Part shown: piece after piece, positions 24,295-32,974 of the stretch
Position numbering within the stretch: the first letter of the stretch is position 1
Layout: each line of letters begins with the position of its first letter
Assembly: GCF_001601815.1 (NCBI RefSeq)
Contig: NZ_LUKG01000027.1
Location: 8,081 to 51,735, forward strand
Direction: 5' to 3'
DNA from: Flavihumibacter sp. CACIAM 22H1
GTDB lineage: Bacteria > Bacteroidota > Bacteroidia > Chitinophagales > Chitinophagaceae
DNA: 43,655 nucleotides
The notes under the pieces: generated by a model
Databases searched by the model: none
Seen by the model: only the letters and a program-made list of their open reading frames with translations
Told to the model about the DNA's origin: nothing
Translations under genes and position numbers: made by a program

Positions 24295-25299
24295 TTAGGT
24301 TGTTTTTTTTCTGTTGAGCATGGGTAGTAATAGTAGAGAAGCGGCGCCTGCTACCAGGATCAGCAAAAACTGTGCAAGCCAGAGGATATAGCCAAATGCG
24401 TTACCGATCCCTTCGCTTAATCCATAGAGCGACATTGTTTCCTGTACCAGAATAGGGTAAGCACCCATTCCCCCCGGTGTTACAATCATTCCTACGCTGC
24501 CTAAAGATAAGACAGAAAAGGAGGGCAGCCATCCGTACATACTGGTAGGTTCCATAGCATAAAAACCGATCCGGATACTGGCCAGGTAAAGAAACCATAT
24601 TAAAAAGGAGTGAAACAGGAACCAGCCCCTGTTTTTAAGGTGTCGGATGCTGTTAATTCCCTGCCAGATCCCCTGTAATACCAAACCGGTTTTTTTAACC
24701 AGGCCGCTATTGGCATATTTTTTTGCCAGCCACCAGCCCAGAAGCAACAACAACAGCATTATTCCCAGCCCGATATAAAGGCCCTTATTTCCTGCCTGTT
24801 CAGCCCCCCCATAGAGCAGTTTATTAATCATATCCCGCACATATGGCCCAATCGTAGAGAGCTGGGAGAAAAAAGTTATAGCAAAAACAAGCAGGAGGCA
24901 AACGAGGTCAAAAGCACGTTCTGCAACAATAGTTCCGATAAGTTTATCGGCCGGAACTTTTTCATACCTGCTAAGTATGGTACATTTTAATACCTCGCCT
25001 AACCTGGGTACACCCTGATTGGCAAAATAGCCGATCAAAACTGCCAGGTAGGTATTCAGGAGGGATGGTTTAAACCCCATTGGTTCCATCAGAATTCTCC
25101 AACGGATAGCCCTGCTCAGGTGGCTTACGAGCAAAGCTATTGCCACCGGAATAAGTAACCAGTAATTGGTTTCACGCATCGCTGTTTTCATTTCTTCCCA
25201 GTGCTGGTCAGAAATTTTGCTCAGGCTCCACCACACCAAAAAGATCGCCAGCCCCAGGAAAAATGCATATTGAAGCAGGCTGTTGATCTTCTTTTTCAT
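24295..25299 (-). CDS. Lysylphosphatidylglycerol synthase-type (AglD/MprF N-terminal) membrane protein
   Basis: 334-residue integral membrane protein of the flippase-like LPG_synthase_TM family, with about eight hydrophobic helices. Family features include HLSRAIRWRILMEPMGFKPSLLNTYLAVLIGYFANQGVPRLGEVLKCTILSRYE (~60-113) and the C-terminal VTPGGMGAYPILVQETMSLYGL. Related proteins flip or transfer lipid-linked substrates (lysyl-PG, archaeal AglD); no aminoacyl-transferase domain is attached here. It lies 11 bp upstream of rfaE2 and 10 bp downstream of panD, so is clearly cotranscribed. An envelope-lipid role is likely, the substrate is unknown. Confidence 0.85.
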   Translation of the reverse strand: MKKKINSLLQYAFFLGLAIFLVWWSLSKISDQHWEEMKTAMRETNYWLLIPVAIALLVSHLSRAIRWRILMEPMGFKPSLLNTYLAVLIGYFANQGVPRLGEVLKCTILSRYEKVPADKLIGTIVAERAFDLVCLLLVFAITFFSQLSTIGPYVRDMINKLLYGGAEQAGNKGLYIGLGIMLLLLLLGWWLAKKYANSGLVKKTGLVLQGIWQGINSIRHLKNRGWFLFHSFLIWFLYLASIRIGFYAMEPTSMYGWLPSFSVLSLGSVGMIVTPGGMGAYPILVQETMSLYGLSEGIGNAFGYILWLAQFLLILVAGAASLLLLPMLNRKKTT

Positions 25300-25309
25300 A
25301 CGGCAAATT

Positions 25310-25654
25310 TTACAACAAATTACCTTCTTTCGGGAAAATCACCCAGGGTTGGAAGGTTTTTGCTTCGTCAAAGTTCATGCGTGCGTAAGAAATAATTATT
25401 ACGATATCGCCCACTGTGCCCTGGCGGGCTGCCGGACCATTTAAACAACAAACCCCGGATCCTCGTTTACCTTTGATAAGATAGGTTTCAATTCTTGACC
25501 CGGTATTTACATTAACTACCTGAATTTTTTCATGTTCAATCATATTGGCTGCATCCATCAGGTCCTCGTCCAGGGTAAGGCTGCCAACATAATGCAGGTT
25601 TGCTTCTGTAATAGTAAGGCGGTGTACTTTGGATTTTAGTATCTCGATGTCCAT
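25310..25654 (-). CDS. panD: Aspartate 1-decarboxylase (pro-enzyme)
   Basis: Makes beta-alanine from aspartate for pantothenate and CoA. The 114-residue pro-enzyme self-cleaves at a Gly-Ser bond to form a pyruvoyl group; that bond is visible at Gly24-Ser25 in [13 protein letters not shown]. The lysine and arginine of the N-terminus ([12 protein letters not shown]) and [13 protein letters not shown] are typical. It sits between panC (49 bp upstream) and the flippase-like gene (10 bp downstream) on the minus strand, so beta-alanine and pantothenate synthesis are coupled. Confidence 0.96.
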   Translation of the reverse strand: MDIEILKSKVHRLTITEANLHYVGSLTLDEDLMDAANMIEHEKIQVVNVNTGSRIETYLIKGKRGSGVCCLNGPAARQGTVGDIVIIISYARMNFDEAKTFQPWVIFPKEGNLL

Positions 25655-25703
25655 TTGGGTGTGTTTATTACAGTGAAAACGGATCGCAAGGTAGGCATTT
25701 TGT

Positions 25704-26558
25704 TTACTTTATGGAATGGATTAACATATTGTCAATTAACCGCACTCCTCCAATATAGGCAGCAGCCAAGGCTACCAGGGGCTCTTTGCCATCCCAGGTT
25801 TCTATCAGTTGCAGGGTGCGGGCATGGGCAAGGGCTACATAGTCTACCTTGAAACCAGCCGACTCCAGTTTTTGCTGAGCGTTCTGCAACAGGCCTTTAA
25901 CGGATCCGGGTTGTACTTCGTTACGGATTGTTTCCAATACCTGCGAAATTAACCGGGCTGTTGACCGGTCTTCGGCCGATAGCCGTACATTCCTGCTGCT
26001 CATTGCCAGTCCATCTGCTTCCCGCAAAGTGCTACAGGTATGCAGTTTGGTGGTAATGCCGGTCAGGTTCAGTAACCTGTCTACCACCATACATTGCTGA
26101 TAATCTTTCTGCCCCATGTAAAGGTGATCGGCATTCACCAGGTCGAGCAGGCGGTGCATTACCTGGCACACCCCCTGGAAATGGCCCGGCCGATAATGCC
26201 CTTCCAGGATGGTTTCCAGGAAACCGATCGCATAGGTGGGCAAATCCTGCGTGCCCTCCGGGTAAATTTCTCGGATGGATGGTAAAAATAATATATCTAC
26301 GCCTGCCTGTTCCAATAACTCGATATCTTTTTCCAGGGTTACCGGATATTTTTCGAAATCAGCCGGATCATTGAATTGGGTAGGGTTCACAAAAATGCTG
26401 CAAACCACGGTACTGTTTTCTTTGCCAGCGGCTTCGAGTAAGGACAAATGCCCCTGGTGTAGGGCCCCCATTGTGGGAACAAAACCAATGCTGCCGCCTG
26501 CCTGCAGGAGGGTCTGAAGCTTGTGCCGGAGGCGGGCTGCCTGCTTAAAAAGGATCAT
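25704..26558 (-). CDS. panC: Pantothenate synthetase
   Basis: ATP-dependent condensation of pantoate with beta-alanine. The 284 residues show the nucleotidyltransferase motif [16 protein letters not shown] (~25-40, with HxGH), the pantoate/ATP region [17 protein letters not shown] (~57-73), [10 protein letters not shown]-like [13 protein letters not shown], and [13 protein letters not shown] near residue 180, which contains the SSRN signature. First gene of the panC-panD-flippase-rfaE2 operon. A weak -7-like box (TATTTTTC on the minus strand) lies upstream, in the 88-bp region divergent from the GT5-like gene. Confidence 0.96.
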   Translation of the reverse strand: MILFKQAARLRHKLQTLLQAGGSIGFVPTMGALHQGHLSLLEAAGKENSTVVCSIFVNPTQFNDPADFEKYPVTLEKDIELLEQAGVDILFLPSIREIYPEGTQDLPTYAIGFLETILEGHYRPGHFQGVCQVMHRLLDLVNADHLYMGQKDYQQCMVVDRLLNLTGITTKLHTCSTLREADGLAMSSRNVRLSAEDRSTARLISQVLETIRNEVQPGSVKGLLQNAQQKLESAGFKVDYVALAHARTLQLIETWDGKEPLVALAAAYIGGVRLIDNMLIHSIK

Positions 26559-26586
26559 GTAATGAGGGTTTTAGGCGGAAAAATAC

Positions 26587-26594
26587 TACCTTTG
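26587..26594 (+). promoter_or_regulatory. Candidate -7 box of the GT5-like gene
   Basis: TACCTTTG matches TAnnTTTG exactly, in the intergenic region divergent from panC. The ATG follows 52 nt later, so a normal leader is expected. No clear -33 TTG was found. Confidence 0.45.
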
Positions 26595-26646
26595 CACACT
26601 ATTTGAATGAAAAAACAGAAGGTTTTCACCAATAGTAACCGATCAA

Positions 26647-27459
26647 ATGTCAACAAAGAAAAGAATTTTATTCATTGCTAACGAAATGTCGCCGTACCTG
26701 GAGCTGACAGAATTTTCTGAAATTGTGAACAGGCTGGCGATCAAATCAAACGACAATGGTTTTGAAGTACGTTGCATTATGCCAAGGTTTGGTACCATTA
26801 ATGAACGTCGCCATCGGTTACATGAAGTGGTACGGTTATCCGGAATCAATGTTGCGGTAGACAATGATGATTTTCCGCTTCAAATCAAGGTAGCATCTTT
26901 ACCCAACGCCCGTTTACAGGTATATTTTCTCGACAATGAAGACCTTTTCAAACGGAAGTTTGTTTTCCATGACGACCGGGAAGAATGGTTTGAAGATAAT
27001 AGTCTGCGTACCATCTTTTTTTGCAAAGGCGCGCTTGAAACCGTAAAGAAATTCGGCTGGCCGCCAGACATTATTCACTGTAGTGGTTGGATGAGTGGTT
27101 TAATTCCCCTGTACCTGAAAACAGCGTATAAAAAAGAGCCGGTATTCAGTCATAGTAAGGTTGTTTATACGATCGGCCAGAATACCTTTAAAGAAAAGCT
27201 GGGAGCAGATTTTCTGAAGCAGGCTGCTATTCATGCCAATATCAAAGAAAAAGATATGGAGCCTTTTAAAGAGGCCAATAATATCGCCCTGTTCAAGGGA
27301 GGAGCCACCTATGCCGATGCAGTAACGTTTGGTGCAGAAAAAGTGGAGAAGAAACTGGCAGAGGAATTTGCGAAGGCAAAAGGTAAAAAAATACTGGCAT
27401 ACAATGCAGAATCTGATTTAACAGACTATTTACAACTGTATACCGACCTTGCCAAGTAA
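26647..27459 (+). CDS. Stand-alone starch-synthase N-terminal domain (GT5-like), catalytically degenerate
   Basis: 270 residues resembling only the N-terminal Rossmann domain of glycogen/starch synthases (GT5). The start FIANEMSPYL and the middle segments PDIIHCSGWMSGLIPLYL and SKVVYTIGQNTF (~135-190) line up with GlgA. The ADP-glucose loop that in GlgA reads KTGGLADV is here ELTEFSEIV, so its catalytic-site Lys and Gly-Gly are missing, and the whole C-terminal GT-B half is absent. Glycogen synthase activity is therefore unlikely. Proteins of this length appear in other Bacteroidota beside panC/panD and DUF4270 (recalled, not searched). Role unknown. Confidence 0.75.
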   Translation: MSTKKRILFIANEMSPYLELTEFSEIVNRLAIKSNDNGFEVRCIMPRFGTINERRHRLHEVVRLSGINVAVDNDDFPLQIKVASLPNARLQVYFLDNEDLFKRKFVFHDDREEWFEDNSLRTIFFCKGALETVKKFGWPPDIIHCSGWMSGLIPLYLKTAYKKEPVFSHSKVVYTIGQNTFKEKLGADFLKQAAIHANIKEKDMEPFKEANNIALFKGGATYADAVTFGAEKVEKKLAEEFAKAKGKKILAYNAESDLTDYLQLYTDLAK

Positions 27460-27500
27460 GTGGGCATTTCTACTATTTAAGACAAAATAACCGGTTTTTT

Positions 27501-28952
27501 GTGAAGAAACTTCTGTATAGCCTTTCCTTTGTAATCGCTACCGTGCTTCTTATTGAGTCCTGTACCAAGATCCGGACAACCCAATTGGGGGGAGGTTTGA
27601 TCCCTGCCGTGGACAATGTAAACGTATTTGATACAACCATGGAGGTATTGACCACGGCCTATGAATTGCCCGACAGTACCCGTATCTCCTCCACCGCTTT
27701 ACATGCGTTCGGGTTACTGGAAGACCCTGTTTTTGGCAAAACAACCGCAGAAATTTACCTGCAGCTGGAGCCCTCCACTTTTTCGGGCTACCCTTTCGGA
27801 TCGGTACCGGACAGTATCATCGGATTAGATTCTGTTATTCTCTCACTTCGCTATAATTCAGTTTACGGAGACACCAATTCCATACAATCTTTCAAAGTAT
27901 ATGAAATTGACCAATCTGCTCCTTTTACCGATACCTCGCTTGGTTATCTGATCAGTCATCCAACTTTTCAGCTGGCGCAGCAGATCGGGGAAAAATTGAA
28001 TGTGCCTTTCCATACACTCAATGATAGCTTAACGTATATACGGGTTAAAGACACGGTAAAAACCGTGAATGAACTGCGCATTCCCCTTACCAATGAATTT
28101 GGAATGAAGCTGATCAATATTGACACCGCCACTTATAATTCCAAAAAGGATTCGGCATTTGAGAAAAAGTTCAGGGGATTGGCAATTGTTCCGGATGCAG
28201 GCTCCTCGGTAAAAAAGGCCCTGGCTTATTTCAATATTGCAGATGCAGAAGGAACCAAAATCAGCTTCCACTATCGCAGAACCCGTAACGGCGCACCCGA
28301 TACTACCATTACCACTTTTATCTATAATTCAGCGGATGGTTCCTATACCAACCGGGGAAATGCCAACCTGATTTACCGCGATGTTTCCGGCACGCCGTAT
28401 GAAACTATGTTACAGAATGGCGCTAACAACAGCCAGCAGGAGCTCTACCTTCAAAGTACCCCGGGTTCTTACAGCTTACTTAAGATTCCTGGCCTACAGG
28501 CATTAAATAACCGGGTTATTTATAAAGCCGCGCTTATTATGGAACCTTTGGAAGGGAATGAGGAAGCCAGTTTTCCTGCACCTGGATTGTTATTCCTGGA
28601 CGCGGTAGACAGCGCCAACTCGCGTTTTATTACCGTTCCCAACTCCTGGGTTTTTCAGCAAAACAGTTCTCCTTTATTTTATGATCCGGGAAGTTTTGGC
28701 GGATTCCTGCTGAATAAAAAGATTGAATTTGACCTTTCTGCTTATGTACAGGGAATTGTAACGCGTAAAGAAAAATCCTATGCGCTCCGCTTATTTGCAC
28801 CGTACTCAACCAGACCAGTTATTTCTCCGTCAGGAACCAATCAAACCCAACTCCAGATCAGTAACCGCGTGGCTGCCGGCAGAGTAGTGGTAGGAGGAGG
28901 GGCACATCCCACTAAAAAATTGAGGCTTTACCTCGTTTATTCCAGGTTGTAA
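27501..28952 (+). CDS. DUF4270 lipoprotein
   Basis: 483-residue protein starting at GTG 27501 with a lipoprotein signal peptide (LYSLSFVIATVLLIESC; Cys21). The mature part is typical DUF4270: it starts with TQLGGGLIPAVDNVNVFDTTMEVLT and ends in the predicted beta-rich LRLYLVYSRL. The family is abundant in Bacteroidota and uncharacterised, with an outer-membrane or surface location expected from the lipidation. It follows the GT5-like gene by 41 bp on the same strand, so the two may share a transcript. No catalytic motif is seen. Confidence 0.88.
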   Translation: MKKLLYSLSFVIATVLLIESCTKIRTTQLGGGLIPAVDNVNVFDTTMEVLTTAYELPDSTRISSTALHAFGLLEDPVFGKTTAEIYLQLEPSTFSGYPFGSVPDSIIGLDSVILSLRYNSVYGDTNSIQSFKVYEIDQSAPFTDTSLGYLISHPTFQLAQQIGEKLNVPFHTLNDSLTYIRVKDTVKTVNELRIPLTNEFGMKLINIDTATYNSKKDSAFEKKFRGLAIVPDAGSSVKKALAYFNIADAEGTKISFHYRRTRNGAPDTTITTFIYNSADGSYTNRGNANLIYRDVSGTPYETMLQNGANNSQQELYLQSTPGSYSLLKIPGLQALNNRVIYKAALIMEPLEGNEEASFPAPGLLFLDAVDSANSRFITVPNSWVFQQNSSPLFYDPGSFGGFLLNKKIEFDLSAYVQGIVTRKEKSYALRLFAPYSTRPVISPSGTNQTQLQISNRVAAGRVVVGGGAHPTKKLRLYLVYSRL

Positions 28953-28964
28953 TGGTTTGACAGT

Positions 28965-28972
28965 TATATTTG
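28965..28972 (+). promoter_or_regulatory. Candidate -7 box of metK
   Basis: TATATTTG matches TAnnTTTG exactly, in the 51-bp gap before metK, with the ATG 31 nt downstream. A TTG at 28947-28949 is only 15 bp upstream, closer than usual for a -33 element. Confidence 0.45.
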
Positions 28973-29003
28973 CTGCGAATTTTTTTAATAAATAAATAGT
29001 TAC

Positions 29004-30257
29004 ATGCCTTATTTATTCACTTCCGAAAGTGTATCAGAAGGACATCCTGATAAAGTGGCCGACCAGATTTCTGATGCCCTGATTGATAATTTCCTGGCAT
29101 TCGATCCTCAATCGAAAGTGGCTTGTGAAACCCTGGTTACTACCGGTCAGGTAGTTTTGGCAGGCGAAGTAAAATCGAAAGCTTACCTGGATGTACAGGA
29201 AATAGCCCGTGGAGTGATCCGGAAAATAGGGTATACCCGGAGTGAATATATGTTTGAAGCCAATTCCTGTGGGGTATTCTCCGCCATTCATGAACAATCT
29301 CCCGATATCAACCAAGGGGTTGATCGGAAGAAGAAAGAAGAACAGGGTGCGGGAGACCAGGGTATGATGTTTGGGTATGCTACCAACGAAACAGAAGATT
29401 ATATGCCCCTGGCATTGGACCTGGCGCATAAATTATTGCAGGAACTGGCCGCCCTTCGCCGGGAAAATAAACAGATCAAATACCTGCGCCCCGATGCAAA
29501 AAGCCAGGTTACCCTGGAATATGATGATAACAACAAACCGGTTCGTATTGATGCCATCGTGATTTCTACGCAGCACGATGATTTTGATGCGGAGGGAAAA
29601 ATGCTGGCGAAAATTAAAAAAGACATGATCGAGATCCTTGTACCAAGGATTAAATCAAAATATAAAAAATACGCCAAGCTCTTTAATGACAAAATCAAAT
29701 ACCATATCAATCCTACTGGTAAGTTTGTGATCGGAGGCCCGCATGGTGATACCGGCCTGACCGGCAGAAAAATTATTGTAGACACCTATGGCGGAAAAGG
29801 TGCACATGGTGGAGGTGCTTTCAGTGGAAAAGATCCTTCCAAAGTAGACCGTTCTGCAGCGTATGCCACCCGCCATATTGCAAAAAATCTGGTTGCTGCC
29901 GGGTTATGTGACGAGGTGCTGGTTCAGGTATCCTACGCCATCGGAGTTGCCCAGCCAATGGGAATTTATATCAACACCTATGGTACGGCAAAAGTAGACC
30001 TAACGGATGGCGAAATTGCTAAAAAAGTGGAGAGCATCTTCGATATGCGCCCTTATTATATTGAGCAGCGGCTTAAGTTACGTTCGCCTATCTACAGTGA
30101 AACGGCTGCCTATGGCCATATGGGCCGTAAACCGGAGATCGTGGAGAAATCATTTAAATCACCCGATGGTAAAATAGTGAAGAAAAAAGTGGAACTTTTT
30201 ACCTGGGAAAAACTGGATTATGTAACCAAAGTCAAAAAAGCCTTTGGTCTCAAATAA
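29004..30257 (+). CDS. metK: S-adenosylmethionine synthetase
   Basis: Forms S-adenosylmethionine from methionine and ATP. The 417 residues hold the family signatures [21 protein letters not shown] (3-23, catalytic His15 and metal Asp), [12 protein letters not shown] (~113-124) and [21 protein letters not shown] (~270-290). Somewhat longer than the ~384-residue E. coli enzyme, by insertions in the middle and C-terminal region, as in other Bacteroidota. Own promoter box upstream and a strong terminator downstream make it a single-gene unit. No SAM riboswitch fits in the short upstream gap. Confidence 0.97.
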   Translation: MPYLFTSESVSEGHPDKVADQISDALIDNFLAFDPQSKVACETLVTTGQVVLAGEVKSKAYLDVQEIARGVIRKIGYTRSEYMFEANSCGVFSAIHEQSPDINQGVDRKKKEEQGAGDQGMMFGYATNETEDYMPLALDLAHKLLQELAALRRENKQIKYLRPDAKSQVTLEYDDNNKPVRIDAIVISTQHDDFDAEGKMLAKIKKDMIEILVPRIKSKYKKYAKLFNDKIKYHINPTGKFVIGGPHGDTGLTGRKIIVDTYGGKGAHGGGAFSGKDPSKVDRSAAYATRHIAKNLVAAGLCDEVLVQVSYAIGVAQPMGIYINTYGTAKVDLTDGEIAKKVESIFDMRPYYIEQRLKLRSPIYSETAAYGHMGRKPEIVEKSFKSPDGKIVKKKVELFTWEKLDYVTKVKKAFGLK

Positions 30258-30262
30258 AGAGG

Positions 30263-30285
30263 AAGCCACCTTCGGGTGGCTTTTT
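30263..30285 (+). terminator. Intrinsic terminator after metK
   Basis: 8-bp perfect stem AAGCCACC / GGTGGCTT (30263-30270, 30275-30282) closed by a TTCG tetraloop and followed by a T run to 30285. Begins 5 bp after the metK stop codon. Confidence 0.92.
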
Positions 30286-30300
30286 GATTAACTTTACAAC

Positions 30301-31077
30301 ATGAAGTCATTTCGTTCCCAACCGCAAAACCGGCCAAAAAAATCTAGCCTGATCATCGGAAAAGCAAAATTGCTGGCTGCCCTTAAAGAAGGCAAACAGT
30401 TGGAGCGGATTTATCTAATGCAAACCCTTCACGGAGCCGAGGTAGAGGAAATAAAAAAACTGGCCACCCAGCAACAGGTACCTATTAATAAAGTACCGGT
30501 GGAAAAACTCAACGGTTTTAATATAACGGACCATGAAGGGGTGGTGGGCCTGATTGCTAAGATCCAGTACCAGGACCTCCAGGATACCATCAGTTTTATC
30601 GTAGAAAAAGGCGAAACGCCGTTATTACTGATCCTGGATGGAATTACGGATATCAGGAATATTGGTGCAATTGCCAGAACCGCGCTCTGTTGTGGCGTAC
30701 AGGCCATTATTATTCCAGATAAAGGAGTAGGTGCATTAACGGAAGATGCTATTCAAACCTCGGCAGGGGCTCTTGAAAAAATTGCTGTTTGCCGGGTAAA
30801 CAGTCTGATGAAAGCGGTTGATACCCTTCACCTTAACGGAATACAGGTACTTGCCAGCGAAATGACCGCGGCAGATTTAGTATACGATTGTGACTTCAAA
30901 CAACCTATAGCCATAATTATGGGAAGTGAAGACAAAGGAATATATCCGGCACTGATGAAAATTGCAGACGGCGTTTTCCGGATACCGATGCTGGGCGGTT
31001 TTGAATCATTGAACGTGTCCGTAGCTACCGGCATGATCCTGTATGAAGCACAAAGACAACGGAATCGTTCCATTTAA
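30301..31077 (+). CDS. rlmB: TrmH/SpoU-family RNA 2'-O-methyltransferase, RlmB-type
   Basis: 258-residue SPOUT methyltransferase. An N-terminal substrate-binding part (~15-90, with IIGKAKLLAALKEGKQLERIYL) is followed by the knotted SPOUT domain with the three family motifs: LLILDGITDIRNIGAIARTA (~108-127), IIMGSEDKGI (~201-210) and RIPMLGGFESLNVSVATGMILYE (~227-249). This layout fits 23S rRNA Gm2251 methyltransferase RlmB, though TrmH-like tRNA targets cannot be excluded. A -7-like box with one mismatch (TAACTTTA, 30289-30296) ends 4 nt before the ATG, right behind the metK terminator. Confidence 0.9.
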   Translation: MKSFRSQPQNRPKKSSLIIGKAKLLAALKEGKQLERIYLMQTLHGAEVEEIKKLATQQQVPINKVPVEKLNGFNITDHEGVVGLIAKIQYQDLQDTISFIVEKGETPLLLILDGITDIRNIGAIARTALCCGVQAIIIPDKGVGALTEDAIQTSAGALEKIAVCRVNSLMKAVDTLHLNGIQVLASEMTAADLVYDCDFKQPIAIIMGSEDKGIYPALMKIADGVFRIPMLGGFESLNVSVATGMILYEAQRQRNRSI

Positions 31078-31112
31078 TTTAAAACAACGAATTTAGCGTA
31101 CTTTACTTGCCT

Positions 31113-31988
31113 ATGTCCACTACTCAACACTTGCAACTGGTGGAGTGCCCCCGGGATGCTATGCAGGGATGGCCGCAAATGATCCCTGCTTTCCAGAAAG
31201 TAGCCTACATTAATGCGCTCTTACATGTAGGATTTCATACCATCGATTTCGGAAGTTTTGTGTCGCCCAAAGCAATACCACAGATGGCAGATACTAAAGA
31301 GGTACTGGAAGCACTTGACTTAAGTGCTACCCGATCCGGCTTACTGGGTATTGTTGCCAACACAAGAGGCGCGGAGGAGGCGGTTGTTTATGATAGCATC
31401 CGGTCGCTCGGCTTCCCTTTTTCAGTATCTGAAACCTTTCAACGCAGAAATACCAATAGCACCATTGAACATTCTTTTCAGACCGTGGAGGAAATTCAAC
31501 GTCTCTGCGAAAAGAAAGGCAAGGAACTGGTAATCTATCTTTCCATGGGCTTCGGTAACCCGTATGACGATCCCTGGTCGGAAGAAATAGTCCTGGACTG
31601 GGCAGAAAAAATTGCCGCGTTAGGCGTACCGGTAATATCACTGGCGGATACCGTCGGGTTGGCAAGCCCGGAACAGATCAGCCGTTTAACAAGCACACTT
31701 ATAGAGGCATTGCCAGCAGTGCAAATTGGGGTACACCTGCATGCCAAAGCGGATAACCGTACGGAAAAGCTCGAAGCCGCGTTTAACGCCGGCTGCCGTC
31801 GTTTTGACGGTGCCCTGAAAGGCATTGGCGGATGCCCGATGGCAGGAGATGTACTGGTGGGTAATATGGATACTGCCTTTATTATTAGTTACCTGGAATC
31901 AAGAGGCATAGAAACAGGGATTCATAAAGGAGCACTTCAAAAGTCGATATTACTGGCTAAAGAAGTCTTTTCGCCGGTTGTACTATGA
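31113..31988 (+). CDS. Hydroxymethylglutaryl-CoA lyase
   Basis: Cleaves HMG-CoA to acetyl-CoA and acetoacetate, the last step of leucine breakdown. The 291 residues form a TIM barrel of the HMGL-like family. The metal and catalytic residues appear as: Arg14-Asp15 in ECPRDAMQ, the His-Leu-His pair in IGVHLHAKADN, the catalytic Cys in KGIGGCPMAGD and Asn in VGNMDT. The motif HxHD of the human enzyme ends in Ala here. The start was set at ATG 31113, two codons after a TTG. The stop overlaps the start of the GSCFA gene by 4 nt (ATGA), so both should be translated together. Confidence 0.9.
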   Translation: MSTTQHLQLVECPRDAMQGWPQMIPAFQKVAYINALLHVGFHTIDFGSFVSPKAIPQMADTKEVLEALDLSATRSGLLGIVANTRGAEEAVVYDSIRSLGFPFSVSETFQRRNTNSTIEHSFQTVEEIQRLCEKKGKELVIYLSMGFGNPYDDPWSEEIVLDWAEKIAALGVPVISLADTVGLASPEQISRLTSTLIEALPAVQIGVHLHAKADNRTEKLEAAFNAGCRRFDGALKGIGGCPMAGDVLVGNMDTAFIISYLESRGIETGIHKGALQKSILLAKEVFSPVVL

Positions 31989-32974
31989 AATGGATGACAG
32001 ATATTCAATGGAAGGGACCAGAACCGGGAATCTGCTATAAAGACCCGGTATTTCTGATCGGCTCCTGTTTTACTGAACATATCGGTAACAAGCTTCAGGA
32101 ACTGAAGTATTCGGTTCTACAAAATCCGCATGGCATATTATTCGATCCTATCAGTGTTTGCAACAGCCTGGTAAGTTATCTCGAAAACAAACGATACCAG
32201 GAAGAGGACCTGTTTTATTACAATGAACTCTGGCATAGCTGGTCACATCATTCCAGGTTTTCCGGAATACACAAGCAGGCTGTATTAGAAGGAATGAATG
32301 CAGCAAGGGAGGCCGCCACGGAGTTTTTGAAAAAATCCAGGTGGCTGATTATTACACTTGGCTCGTCTTATTCGTATCGCCTAACAGAAAAAGGGGAGTA
32401 CCCCGTTGCAAACTGCCATCGGTACCCTGCCCAGCACTTCCGGAAGCATTTGTGCAGTATTGATGAAACGGTGGCTGCCCTCGACAATGTGCTGCATCGG
32501 TTGTTTCGGTTTAACCCATCGCTGGAAGTGATATTTACCGTAAGCCCGGTACGGCATTTGCGCGATGGTGTGGTGGAAAATAACAGGAGTAAAGCCAGGT
32601 TGCTGGAAGCTGTACATCACCTGGTGGATAAATTCAACCGGCTCCATTACTTTCCGGCCTATGAACTGGTCATTGATGTACTACGCGATTATCGTTTTTA
32701 TGATATCGATCTTGCACACCCTAATTACCAGGCTACCAGCTATGTGTTGGAACAATTCAAGCAAACTTATATTCAACCAGACGCGCAGCTTCTGATGGAT
32801 AAAATTCAACAAGTGGTAATTGCCGGAAAACATACTGCTTTTCAGCCGGAGACAACTGCACACAAGAATTTTCTTCAAAATTTTGCCCAAAAAACACGCG
32901 AGCTGCAGGACGCCTATCCCTACCTTGATTTTTCGCGCGAACTGGCTTATTTCCAGTCGGGCGAAAAAGGTTGA
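31985..32974 (+). CDS. GSCFA-domain protein
   Basis: 329 residues with the naming motif GSCFTEHIGNKL (~27-38) of the GSCFA family, a group of putative SGNH-type hydrolases. Other family segments are NPHGILFDPISVCNSL (~46-61), ITLGSSYSYR (~119-128) and HLAHP-like DLAHPNYQATSYV (~246-258), which provides the His expected in the SGNH catalytic set. Substrate unknown; no signal peptide, so cytoplasmic. It is translationally coupled to HMG-CoA lyase, and its last 28 nt overlap the end of the convergent pseudokinase-like gene. Confidence 0.85.
   Translation: MKWMTDIQWKGPEPGICYKDPVFLIGSCFTEHIGNKLQELKYSVLQNPHGILFDPISVCNSLVSYLENKRYQEEDLFYYNELWHSWSHHSRFSGIHKQAVLEGMNAAREAATEFLKKSRWLIITLGSSYSYRLTEKGEYPVANCHRYPAQHFRKHLCSIDETVAALDNVLHRLFRFNPSLEVIFTVSPVRHLRDGVVENNRSKARLLEAVHHLVDKFNRLHYFPAYELVIDVLRDYRFYDIDLAHPNYQATSYVLEQFKQTYIQPDAQLLMDKIQQVVIAGKHTAFQPETTAHKNFLQNFAQKTRELQDAYPYLDFSRELAYFQSGEKG

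Noticed and set aside
28953-29003. SAM riboswitch before metK
   Set aside because: The gap is only 51 bp and shows a promoter box but no room for a SAM-sensing fold.
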